Below are positions 1-5,161 of a stretch of 5,161 bases of DNA, piece by piece. A model generated the notes under the pieces. The model was not told where the DNA came from, searched no databases, and was given only the letters and a program-made list of their open reading frames with translations. The stretch lies in assembly GCA_031284475.1 (NCBI GenBank), contig JAISZV010000204.1, forward strand, positions 1 through 5,161, written 5' to 3'. A program made the translations under genes and the position numbers. Source of the DNA: Proteiniphilum sp. (GTDB lineage Bacteria; Bacteroidota; Bacteroidia; Bacteroidales; Dysgonomonadaceae). Numbering within the stretch: the first letter of the stretch is position 1; each line of letters begins with the position of its first letter.

Positions 1-64
1 CGGCAATATTCGCATCGTTGCTCCTTGTTCGACGGCCTATCTGTTTGCCGAAAATAGGGAATGA
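1..64. other. Left-edge region, unresolved gene end or divergent gene start
   Basis: Two readings are possible and neither is secure. On the plus strand, a frame open from base 2 ends at TGA 62-64 after 20 codons. It could be the tail of an upstream gene. In many Bacteroidota pyrH precedes frr, but I cannot recognise a PyrH C-terminus in this frame. On the minus strand, an ATG at 15-13 is preceded by AAGGAG (26-21) with a 5-nt spacer and opens a frame reading MRILP to the edge, which would be a divergent gene. All three plus-strand frames stay open for about 18-21 codons, so openness alone means little. Confidence 0.25.
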
Positions 65-78
65 TTAAAAATTTTCAT

Positions 79-86
79 TATTTTTG
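79..86 (+). promoter_or_regulatory. Candidate -7 element of the frr promoter
   Basis: TATTTTTG is an exact match to the Bacteroidota sigma-ABfr -7 consensus TAnnTTTG. It lies 40 bases before the frr start codon, in the AT-rich stretch 62-126, and would give a leader of roughly 30 nt. No TTTG -33 element is found at the usual 19-21 bp spacing; the nearest TTTG (44-47) is about 31 bp upstream. In AT-rich DNA an 8-mer match of this kind can occur by chance, so this is tentative. If real, the frr-rsgA-cls block has its own promoter. Confidence 0.35.
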
Positions 87-126
87 CTCAAAACTTGGAA
101 TCAACTAAATTTATTGAAAGGTACTT

Positions 127-684
127 ATGGAAATAACGACAATTAAAAAAGAGGCCGAAGAGAAGATGCAGATGACCATCGAATTTTTGGACGAGACATT
201 CTCCCGTATTCGTGCAGGCCGGGCCAACTCACATATTCTGGACGGCATACGTGTGGAATATTACGGTAGTCTTGTCCCGTTGTCGAATGTGGCAACGGTC
301 AGTACGCCCGATGCGAAGACCATCATGGTGCAGCCCTGGGAAAAGGCGATGTTGAAAGTAGTGGAAAAGGCCATTCAGGACTCGGACGTGGGCATCACAC
401 CCGAAAACAACGGTGAGGTAATACGTTTGGGCATACCGCCGCTCACGGAAGAACGCCGTAAACAATTGGTAAAGCAAACCAAGCAGGAGACCGAAGAAGC
501 AAAGATCAGCATCCGCAATGCGCGCCGCGAAGGGATCGACGAAATAAAAAAGGCGGTCAAGGAAGGTTTGGCGGAAGATATGGGAAAAGACGGCGAGGGC
601 GAACTACAAAAACTTCATGATAAGTATATCAAGAAAGTGGATGAGATGTTTGTCGAAAAAGAAAAAGAGATACTGACCGTTTGA
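127..684 (+). CDS. frr: Ribosome recycling factor
   Basis: Ribosome recycling factor (RRF) binds the post-termination 70S ribosome in the cytoplasm and, with EF-G, splits it into subunits so that it can start again. The 185-residue product has the normal family length and layout. Domain I, the three-helix bundle, is formed by residues 1-30 and about 106-185. Domain II, the beta/alpha/beta insert, covers about 31-105. Family signatures are visible: RAGRAN (29-34), the Tyr-Gly pair at 46-47, the P-L-x-x-V-A turn at 51-56, IPPLTEERR (103-111) and the Arg-rich domain I helix with IRNARRE (129-135). The ATG start is supported by GAAAGG five bases upstream and by the family's usual N-terminus. The stop codon overlaps the start of rsgA by one base (TGATG). 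It is essential in most bacteria, and nothing here looks damaged. Confidence 0.98.
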   Translation: MEITTIKKEAEEKMQMTIEFLDETFSRIRAGRANSHILDGIRVEYYGSLVPLSNVATVSTPDAKTIMVQPWEKAMLKVVEKAIQDSDVGITPENNGEVIRLGIPPLTEERRKQLVKQTKQETEEAKISIRNARREGIDEIKKAVKEGLAEDMGKDGEGELQKLHDKYIKKVDEMFVEKEKEILTV

Positions 685-1646
685 TGGCGAAAGGCGGAGA
701 TGAAAGCGGCGGAATAGGGTTGCAGGGGCTGGTTGTAAGGAATACCGGAAACGCTTATCTGGTACGCGATGATAACGGCAACCATATCACCGGCATAGCA
801 AAGGGAAACCTGAGGCTCAAAGGGATCAGGAGTACAAGTCCCATTGTGGTGGGCGACCGGGTTTTTATCTCCCCGAACCCCGACGGCGTCGCTTTTATCA
901 CCGGTATAGCCGAACGGAAGAACTACATTGTCCGCAAAGCGTCTAACCTCTCCAAACACGCGCACATACTGGCCGCCAACATCGACCTGGCGTTTCTTTG
1001 CGTTACTGTGCGTTATCCTGAGACCACCACCGTATTTATCGACCGCTTCCTGATTACAGCCGAAGCATATTCGGCGCCGGTATGCCTTATTTTCAACAAA
1101 ATCGATCTGTATGATAAGGAAGATCATGAATACGCGGATGCGCTGATACGCCTCTATTCTTCCATTGGTTACCGGTGTTTGAAAACCTCGACAGTGACAG
1201 GCGACGGGAAAGACCAGTTAGAGGCGCTTGCCGCGGGAAAAACAATTTTGCTGGCCGGACATTCGGGAGTAGGGAAATCGAGCATCGTCAATTTGTTGCT
1301 CGACGACCAGGCGCAAAAAGTGGGCGCGATTTCCGGTTATCATCATAAAGGGATGCATACCACCACTTTTTCGGAGATGATAGAATTGAAGAACGGCGGG
1401 TTCCTGATCGATACGCCGGGTATCAAGGGGTTTGGCACCATCGACATGAACCGGGCCGAGGTATCTCACTATTTTCCTGAAATATTCGGAATATCTAAAA
1501 ATTGCAGGTACAACAACTGCCTGCATCTCAACGAACCTGGCTGTGCGGTATTGGCGGCGGTGGAAAATCATTATATCAGCGAAAGCCGCTATCGCTCATA
1601 CCTCAATATACTGGAAGACGTGGAGGAAGGAAAATACCGGTTATGA
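684..1646 (+). CDS. rsgA: Small ribosomal subunit biogenesis GTPase RsgA (YjeQ)
   Basis: RsgA is a circularly permuted GTPase that binds the 30S subunit late in assembly, near the decoding centre, and leaves on GTP hydrolysis. The product has 320 residues, the usual size. An N-terminal OB-fold (about 11-78) is followed by the permuted G domain. In it G4 (NKID, 138-141) comes before the P-loop GHSGVGKS (192-199), the switch threonines HTTT (225-228) and G3 DTPG (243-246). The C-terminal zinc knuckle is intact, with ligands Cys274, Cys279, His281 and Cys287 in a CxxxxCxHxxxxxC pattern. I chose the ATG at 684, which overlaps the frr stop by one base; a TTG at 681 would add only one residue. The residues before the OB-fold ([10 protein letters not shown]) are a slightly long, Gly-rich leader. 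The 3' end overlaps the next gene by 4 bp, so the three genes are probably one transcript. Confidence 0.96.
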   Translation: MAKGGDESGGIGLQGLVVRNTGNAYLVRDDNGNHITGIAKGNLRLKGIRSTSPIVVGDRVFISPNPDGVAFITGIAERKNYIVRKASNLSKHAHILAANIDLAFLCVTVRYPETTTVFIDRFLITAEAYSAPVCLIFNKIDLYDKEDHEYADALIRLYSSIGYRCLKTSTVTGDGKDQLEALAAGKTILLAGHSGVGKSSIVNLLLDDQAQKVGAISGYHHKGMHTTTFSEMIELKNGGFLIDTPGIKGFGTIDMNRAEVSHYFPEIFGISKNCRYNNCLHLNEPGCAVLAAVENHYISESRYRSYLNILEDVEEGKYRL

Positions 1647-3073
1647 CTATACAACTGAATAGCGCATTGCTCCTGATCATTGAACTTCTCTACCTGCTCA
1701 CGGTGGTAAGTATCGTAGTGGTGGTAATCTCGGAAAACCGGAATCCCATCAAAACCGTGGCATGGATGCTGGCTGTGGTCTTCCTGCCTTTTGTCGGTAT
1801 CATCTGGTATGCTTTCTTCGGGCAGGACGCTACAAAAAAACAGGTGATCTCCAGGCGGATGTACAGTAAGTTGAAGAAACGTCCGCTCGACAGGGTGGAA
1901 ACATCGGAGGAACACTCTTTTCCGGAAGGGTATGACAATCTTATCAACCTGATGCGGAAAATGGACTATACCCCTTTGCTGGGCGGAAACGATGTGAAGC
2001 TGTTCACCAGCGGAGAGGAAAAATTCAAGCATCTTTTTGCCGATATAGAAAAGGCGGAAAAACATATCCACATAGAATATTACGTGTTGCTCGACGACGA
2101 ACTCGGCCTGAAACTCCAGCAGGCGCTTGTCCGCAAGGCGAAGGAGGGATTGGAGATACGCATCATTTACGACAGTTTCGGGTCGCGGAAAGCAAAGAAG
2201 AAGTTTTTCGAGGATTTCCGGAAAGCAGGAATAGAAACCGAACCCTTTTTAAAATTAACCCTCTCGGCGCTTACCTCCCGGCTCAACTACCGGACACACC
2301 GTAAAATAGTGATTATCGACGGGCGGATAGGCTATGTGGGCGGAATGAATGTTGCCGACCGCTACCTGAAAGGGCTTGGCTGGGGCTGCTGGCGCGACAC
2401 CCATGCCCGGATCGAAGGAAAAGGCGTGCAGGGGTTGCAGTCGGTATTCCTGATCGATTGGTATTTCGTATCGCAAACGCTGATTACTTCACGCAACTAT
2501 TTCCCTGTGCTGGAAAATTACGGGGAATGTCCCATGCAGATAGTCAACGGCGGCCCTTTGAGTGAAGCAAACGAAATTTCGTATGGGATCATACAGGCTA
2601 TTTACGACGCCCGTAAATCGATCTTTATCCAAACGCCCTATTTCCTGCCTCCCGACGCAATGATTGATGCGTTGCAGGCTGCGGCCATCAAAGGCGTTGA
2701 CGTCAGGGTCATGATTTCCGAACGGTCTGATGTGGCGCTGGCGCAGAAGGCTTCCAACTCCTATATCAGGGATATGCTCAGGGCCGGAGTGAAGGTATAT
2801 TTGTATCAGAAAGGATTCCTGCACTCCAAGATGATGGTGCTCGACGGCTCGCTCACCCTGGTAGGCTCCGCCAATTTCGACTCTCGCAGCTTCGAGCAGA
2901 ATTTTGAGGTAGAGGCATTTATTTATGATAAAAAATTAGGCGCGCAGGCCGATGATATTTTTATGGAAGATCAGCGTTTTTCAACGCCGGTCTCTATGAG
3001 GGAGTGGTCTAAGCGCCCTGTGTTGGAACGGTTCGCAGAATCGTTTATGCGGCTTTTCGCCCCCTTGCTGTGA
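1643..3073 (+). CDS. cls: Cardiolipin synthase-type phospholipase D protein
   Basis: A membrane phosphatidyltransferase that in this family joins two phosphatidylglycerols to give cardiolipin and glycerol. The 476-residue product has the normal length of the ClsA/Bacillus Cls type. Two N-terminal membrane segments (about 6-29 and 38-60) are separated by the short charged loop SENRNPIKT, a typical feature. Two phospholipase D domains follow. The first HKD motif has His219, Lys221 and Asp226 followed by GG (233-234). The second has His394, Lys396 and Asp401 followed by GSANFD (408-413). Both are complete, so the enzyme should be active. The in-frame ATG at 1502 lies within rsgA and would add 47 non-family residues. 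The ATG at 1643 places a hydrophobic segment at the N-terminus and overlaps the rsgA stop (ATGA). GGAGGAAGG at 1622-1630 lies 12 bases upstream, slightly far for an ideal ribosome binding site. Another phosphatidyl acceptor cannot be excluded from sequence. Confidence 0.93.
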   Translation: MTIQLNSALLLIIELLYLLTVVSIVVVVISENRNPIKTVAWMLAVVFLPFVGIIWYAFFGQDATKKQVISRRMYSKLKKRPLDRVETSEEHSFPEGYDNLINLMRKMDYTPLLGGNDVKLFTSGEEKFKHLFADIEKAEKHIHIEYYVLLDDELGLKLQQALVRKAKEGLEIRIIYDSFGSRKAKKKFFEDFRKAGIETEPFLKLTLSALTSRLNYRTHRKIVIIDGRIGYVGGMNVADRYLKGLGWGCWRDTHARIEGKGVQGLQSVFLIDWYFVSQTLITSRNYFPVLENYGECPMQIVNGGPLSEANEISYGIIQAIYDARKSIFIQTPYFLPPDAMIDALQAAAIKGVDVRVMISERSDVALAQKASNSYIRDMLRAGVKVYLYQKGFLHSKMMVLDGSLTLVGSANFDSRSFEQNFEVEAFIYDKKLGAQADDIFMEDQRFSTPVSMREWSKRPVLERFAESFMRLFAPLL

Positions 3074-3189
3074 GTATTGTTGACGCGAAAGGCAGTTTGA
3101 TTTTAATCGTATGAAACACTCATGAGATGCAAGTTTACACACATTGAAATATCTTGTCCCTTGGCTCTTGAGACTAATATTGAATCATA
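3074..3189. other. Intergenic gap between cls and aroK
   Basis: A 116-bp non-coding gap separates the two gene blocks. I find no convincing stem-loop followed by a T-run, so no intrinsic terminator is called. The only promoter-like element is TAATATTG (3175-3182), one mismatch from the Bacteroidota -7 consensus TAnnTTTG. It sits so close to the aroK ATG that transcription from it would be nearly leaderless. There is a perfect 8-bp palindrome CTCATGAG (3119-3126) and a four-codon ATG frame (3111-3125); neither has a supported role. aroK may be read from cls or from its own weak promoter. Confidence 0.4.
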
Positions 3190-3729
3190 ATGGAACGGAT
3201 TTTTATTGTAGGCTATATGGGCTCCGGCAAAACCACGATAGGGAAACGGCTGGCCAAGTTGCTTTCGCTCTCTTTTATCGATCTGGATGCTTATATTGAG
3301 AATAAGTACCGTAAGACCGTCCCTGCCCTTTTTGAGGAAAAGGGAGAGGATGGTTTCCGGGAGATAGAAAACCGGTCGCTCCGGGAGGTAGCTGAATTTG
3401 AGGATGTAGTGATCTCCACCGGTGGGGGAACTCCCTGCTTTTTCGACAATATGGAAGTGATGAATCGCGCCGGAGTCACAATCTATCTCGAAGCGGACGC
3501 CGAGGATCTGGCAACTCATCTGCTGGCGTCGAAAACCGTACGTCCGCTTATTGCCGGGAAACGGAAAGAAGAGCTTGTCCCTTTTATTACGGAACATTTA
3601 GCCCGCAGGGCATATTATTATAATAAAGCGCAGATCGTTTACCCCATAGACCGCGTGATTACGAAAGCGGAGACCCATTTAACCGTGCGCGGAATTGAAG
3701 AACAACTTAAAAGGAGAAACACAGAATGA
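3190..3729 (+). CDS. aroK: Shikimate kinase
   Basis: Phosphorylates the 3-hydroxyl of shikimate with ATP, the fifth step of the shikimate pathway to chorismate and the aromatic amino acids, in the cytoplasm. The 179-residue product has the expected single-domain NMP-kinase-like size. Walker A is GYMGSGKTT (8-16). Substrate-site residues are in place: Asp31 and Asp33 in the DLD motif, Arg57 with Glu60 in FREIE, and the glycine triplet Gly78-Gly80. The LID arginine is Arg118 in VRPLI, and Arg139 fits the C-terminal RxxxYxxxA pattern (Tyr143, Ala147). All key residues are present. No Shine-Dalgarno sequence is visible before the ATG, which is common in this phylum; the Walker A spacing from the N-terminus supports this start. 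The 3' end overlaps the next gene by 4 bp. aroB and other pathway genes are not in this window. I use aroK as the generic symbol; aroL would describe the same function. Confidence 0.96.
   Translation: MERIFIVGYMGSGKTTIGKRLAKLLSLSFIDLDAYIENKYRKTVPALFEEKGEDGFREIENRSLREVAEFEDVVISTGGGTPCFFDNMEVMNRAGVTIYLEADAEDLATHLLASKTVRPLIAGKRKEELVPFITEHLARRAYYYNKAQIVYPIDRVITKAETHLTVRGIEEQLKRRNTE
3711..3716 (+). promoter_or_regulatory. Shine-Dalgarno sequence for the Ald-like gene
   Basis: AAGGAG lies within the last codons of aroK, nine bases before the ATG at 3726. It is the clearest ribosome binding site on the plus strand of this window. Together with the ATGA overlap it fixes the start of the downstream gene and suggests that it can initiate both on its own and by coupling to aroK. 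Confidence 0.6.
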
Positions 3730-4934
3730 TATACGATTCCAAAAGAAGCGCCTCGTTTGTCGTGCGCGAATTGCTGCAAAAAGCGGAAAGGCAGGGAGCA
3801 TCCGTTGTGATAGGGATTCCCCGGGAAGATCAGAAAATTGAGAAACGGTTGCCGTTGACGCCTGAGACCGTTTCGCTGTTGGTTGAATCGGGCTACCGGG
3901 TGTTGCTCGAAGCGGGGGCAGGGCTTACCATTAATTATACCGACAGTTACTATGCCGAATCGGGCGCAGAGATCGTGGATAGCGCCGAAGAGGTTTTCCG
4001 CGCCGACCTGATCCTGAAAATATTACCTCCCACAATGGCGGAGGTCGCCATGATGCGTCCGCGGACAACCGTTTTTTCATTCCTTCATATCCATAAACTC
4101 TCTTTTTCCTTGCTGGAATTGATGTTTGAGAAAAAAATCAACGCATTGGCTTACGAGCTTTTTTATGACGATACGGGCATCTCTCCCTTTGTAACGTCCA
4201 TATCGGAGATCGAAGGCGCCTATTCCATTACCCTGGCGGCGGAACTGTTGAGCAATTCCCACGGGGGAAAAGGTATTTTACTGGGAGGGATCCCCGGCGT
4301 AACGCCTACCGAAGTCGTCGTTATCGGGGCGGGAATAGCAGGCGCTATGGCTGCACGTGCGGCGTTGGCCACGGGTGCGTCGGTGAAAGTGTTCGACAAC
4401 GATATTGTGAAGTTGCGCACTATCCGCCATGAATTGGGCCGTTTGGTGTTTACTTCCACGCTTCAGCCCAACGTGCTCAGAAATGTGTTTCGTTCTGCCG
4501 ACGTGGTGATCGGCGCGATGCAATATATCAACAAAACCCACTTTTACCGCATTTCTAACGACTTGATCAGGGAGATGAAACAGGGAGCCGTTATCATTGA
4601 TGTGCGGATGGAACAGGGCGGGTGTTTTGAAACTACGATGGAAGCCTGCCTGCCCGGTCATCCTGCTGTTTTTGAGAAATTCGGCGTGTTGCATTTCTGT
4701 GAAATGAGCCTCAGTTCGCGCGTAGCGCGTACCGCTTCCATTGCTTTAAGCAATATTTTTGTGTCGATGTTCTCCGCTATGGCCGATTGTGGCGGCCCCG
4801 GCCATTTTGCCCGGTTCGACCGCGGCTTTGCCTCCGGATTCTACCTCTATGCCGGAAAAATGGTCAACCGCTATGTGGGCAACCACTTCAATATGCCTGT
4901 AACCGATATAGGATTGTTTTTGCCTGGGTATTGA
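3726..4934 (+). CDS. Alanine dehydrogenase / PNT-family protein with altered active site
   Basis: Belongs to the alanine dehydrogenase and transhydrogenase-alpha family. The classical reaction is L-alanine + NAD+ + water to pyruvate, ammonium and NADH. The 402-residue product has an N-terminal extension (1-26), then the substrate-domain signature VVIGIPRE (27-34). The nucleotide loop is GAGIAG (201-206), and Asp224 ends the next strand, where it would favour NAD over NADP. QGGCFE (297-302) is the conserved C-terminal motif. Aligned by eye to M. tuberculosis Ald, Arg15 is kept (Arg41) and His96 is kept (His121). Catalytic Lys75 is Leu100, Asp270 is Glu296, and the PGxxAPxL loop is replaced by a stretch with no such motif (about 266-276). 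It has no membrane segments and no PntB partner, so it is not a transhydrogenase subunit. It overlaps aroK by 4 bp (ATGA). Automatic pipelines would name it ald; family membership is firm but the reaction is uncertain. Confidence 0.85.
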   Translation: MIYDSKRSASFVVRELLQKAERQGASVVIGIPREDQKIEKRLPLTPETVSLLVESGYRVLLEAGAGLTINYTDSYYAESGAEIVDSAEEVFRADLILKILPPTMAEVAMMRPRTTVFSFLHIHKLSFSLLELMFEKKINALAYELFYDDTGISPFVTSISEIEGAYSITLAAELLSNSHGGKGILLGGIPGVTPTEVVVIGAGIAGAMAARAALATGASVKVFDNDIVKLRTIRHELGRLVFTSTLQPNVLRNVFRSADVVIGAMQYINKTHFYRISNDLIREMKQGAVIIDVRMEQGGCFETTMEACLPGHPAVFEKFGVLHFCEMSLSSRVARTASIALSNIFVSMFSAMADCGGPGHFARFDRGFASGFYLYAGKMVNRYVGNHFNMPVTDIGLFLPGY

Positions 4935-5015
4935 GAAATTTCGTTATGTATGTTACTGGTTACTCTTTCATGGAGGATGGATCTTTTCGGCAATCAAAGA
5001 CGTCTGTAATATAAA

Positions 5016-5161
5016 TTATCGTATCTGCAACCCTGTAAATTTATTTCTTACTTCGTTAATCGTGTAAACCCGCCCTTCTTCTATTGCTTTTCCCGACTTG
5101 GCGACTCGTTCTTCCGGTTCTTCTATTGTAAAACGATTTACGGAAAGAGTAAAACTTAAAA
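5016..5161 (-). CDS. C-terminal fragment of an unidentified small protein, possibly an antitoxin
   Basis: A minus-strand frame open from the right edge ends at TAA (5018-5016) after 47 readable codons; its start lies outside the window. The visible part is charged: an acidic stretch IEEPEERVAKS (12-22) leads into AIEEGRVYTINEVRNKF (25-41), then a short tail ending in Arg. A helix, an 'EEGRVYT' turn and a second helix near the C-terminus resemble the ends of small Bacteroidota antitoxins that I know only in general form. That resemblance is inference, and I cannot assign a family. No ATG occurs in the visible part. The gene would converge on the Ald-like gene with 81 bp between the stops, and no clear terminator hairpin is visible there. 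The region is more AT-rich than the housekeeping genes. Confidence 0.5.
   Translation of the reverse strand, partial: LSFTLSVNRFTIEEPEERVAKSGKAIEEGRVYTINEVRNKFTGLQIR

Noticed and set aside
681..683. TTG as an alternative rsgA start
   Set aside because: It adds one residue only. The ATG at 684 is the stronger codon and gives a standard TGATG junction.
615..1127. 170-codon open frame on the minus strand across the start of rsgA
   Set aside because: It overlaps the well-supported frr and rsgA genes and has no protein-family features.
1502..1642. In-frame upstream start that would lengthen the cardiolipin synthase by 47 residues
   Set aside because: It lies wholly inside rsgA, adds residues unlike the family, and would bury the N-terminal membrane segment. 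The ATG at 1643 forms an ATGA overlap and gives the normal protein length.
1589..2071. 160-codon open frame on the minus strand across the start of cls
   Set aside because: It is antisense to the cls membrane segments; its composition (many His, Phe and Arg) fits a shadow frame.
3111..3125. Four-codon ATG frame before aroK as a leader peptide
   Set aside because: It is too short, has no ribosome binding site or regulatory codon run, and no attenuator hairpin follows.
3103..3597. 164-codon open frame on the minus strand across aroK
   Set aside because: It is antisense to a clear shikimate kinase, shows no recognisable domain, and is rich in residues typical of a shadow frame.
3726..4934. Reading the last complete gene as the alpha subunit of NAD(P) transhydrogenase
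   Set aside because: It has no following PntB gene and no C-terminal membrane segments. It also retains the Ald-type His (His121) and QGGCFE motif.
4787..5014. 75-codon plus-strand frame running past the end of the Ald-like gene
   Set aside because: Most of it is an off-frame reading of the conserved Ald C-terminus, and its Cys/Arg/Pro-rich sequence is not protein-like.
4935..5015. Intrinsic terminator between the Ald-like gene and the convergent right-edge gene
   Set aside because: Only a short direct repeat (TTACT twice near 4950-4962) is visible; there is no stable inverted repeat with a T-run.

Overview
The window holds five complete plus-strand genes in two tightly packed blocks, with a short gene fragment at the right edge. 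Protein sequence character, overlapping gene junctions and about 50% GC in the genes (my visual estimate) suggest a member of the Bacteroidota, probably Bacteroidales. The strongest hint is the last gene: it belongs to the form of 'alanine dehydrogenase' with an N-terminal extension of about 26 residues that I associate with this phylum. No rRNA or tRNA gene, insertion sequence, phage gene or CRISPR array was seen.

Layout. Positions 1-126 are a gene edge or intergenic region that turns AT-rich before frr and contains one Bacteroidota-type -7 promoter match. Positions 127-3073 are the first block: frr (ribosome recycling factor), rsgA (30S-maturation GTPase) and a cardiolipin synthase-type phospholipase D protein. 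These are joined by 1-bp (TGATG) and 4-bp (ATGA) overlaps, so they are very likely co-transcribed and translationally coupled. After a 116-bp gap comes the second block at 3190-4934: shikimate kinase (aroK) and an alanine dehydrogenase/transhydrogenase-family protein, again joined by an ATGA overlap and with a good Shine-Dalgarno sequence. Finally, an open frame on the minus strand enters from the right edge and stops at 5016, convergent with the preceding gene. It looks like the C-terminal 47 residues of a small protein, perhaps an antitoxin.

How the genes work together. frr and rsgA serve ribosome recycling and small-subunit assembly. The lipid enzyme shares their transcript but has no obvious biochemical link. 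aroK feeds chorismate synthesis, and the coupled dehydrogenase-like gene would act on an amino acid or keto acid if it is catalytic.

Most of the window is ordinary housekeeping DNA, and I do not see a new multi-gene system. The best item for a second look is the last complete gene. It keeps the fold and the NAD site, but aligned by eye to Mycobacterium tuberculosis Ald it lacks the catalytic lysine (Leu here), has Glu for the catalytic Asp, and has lost the PGxxAPxL loop. Its automatic name may therefore be wrong.
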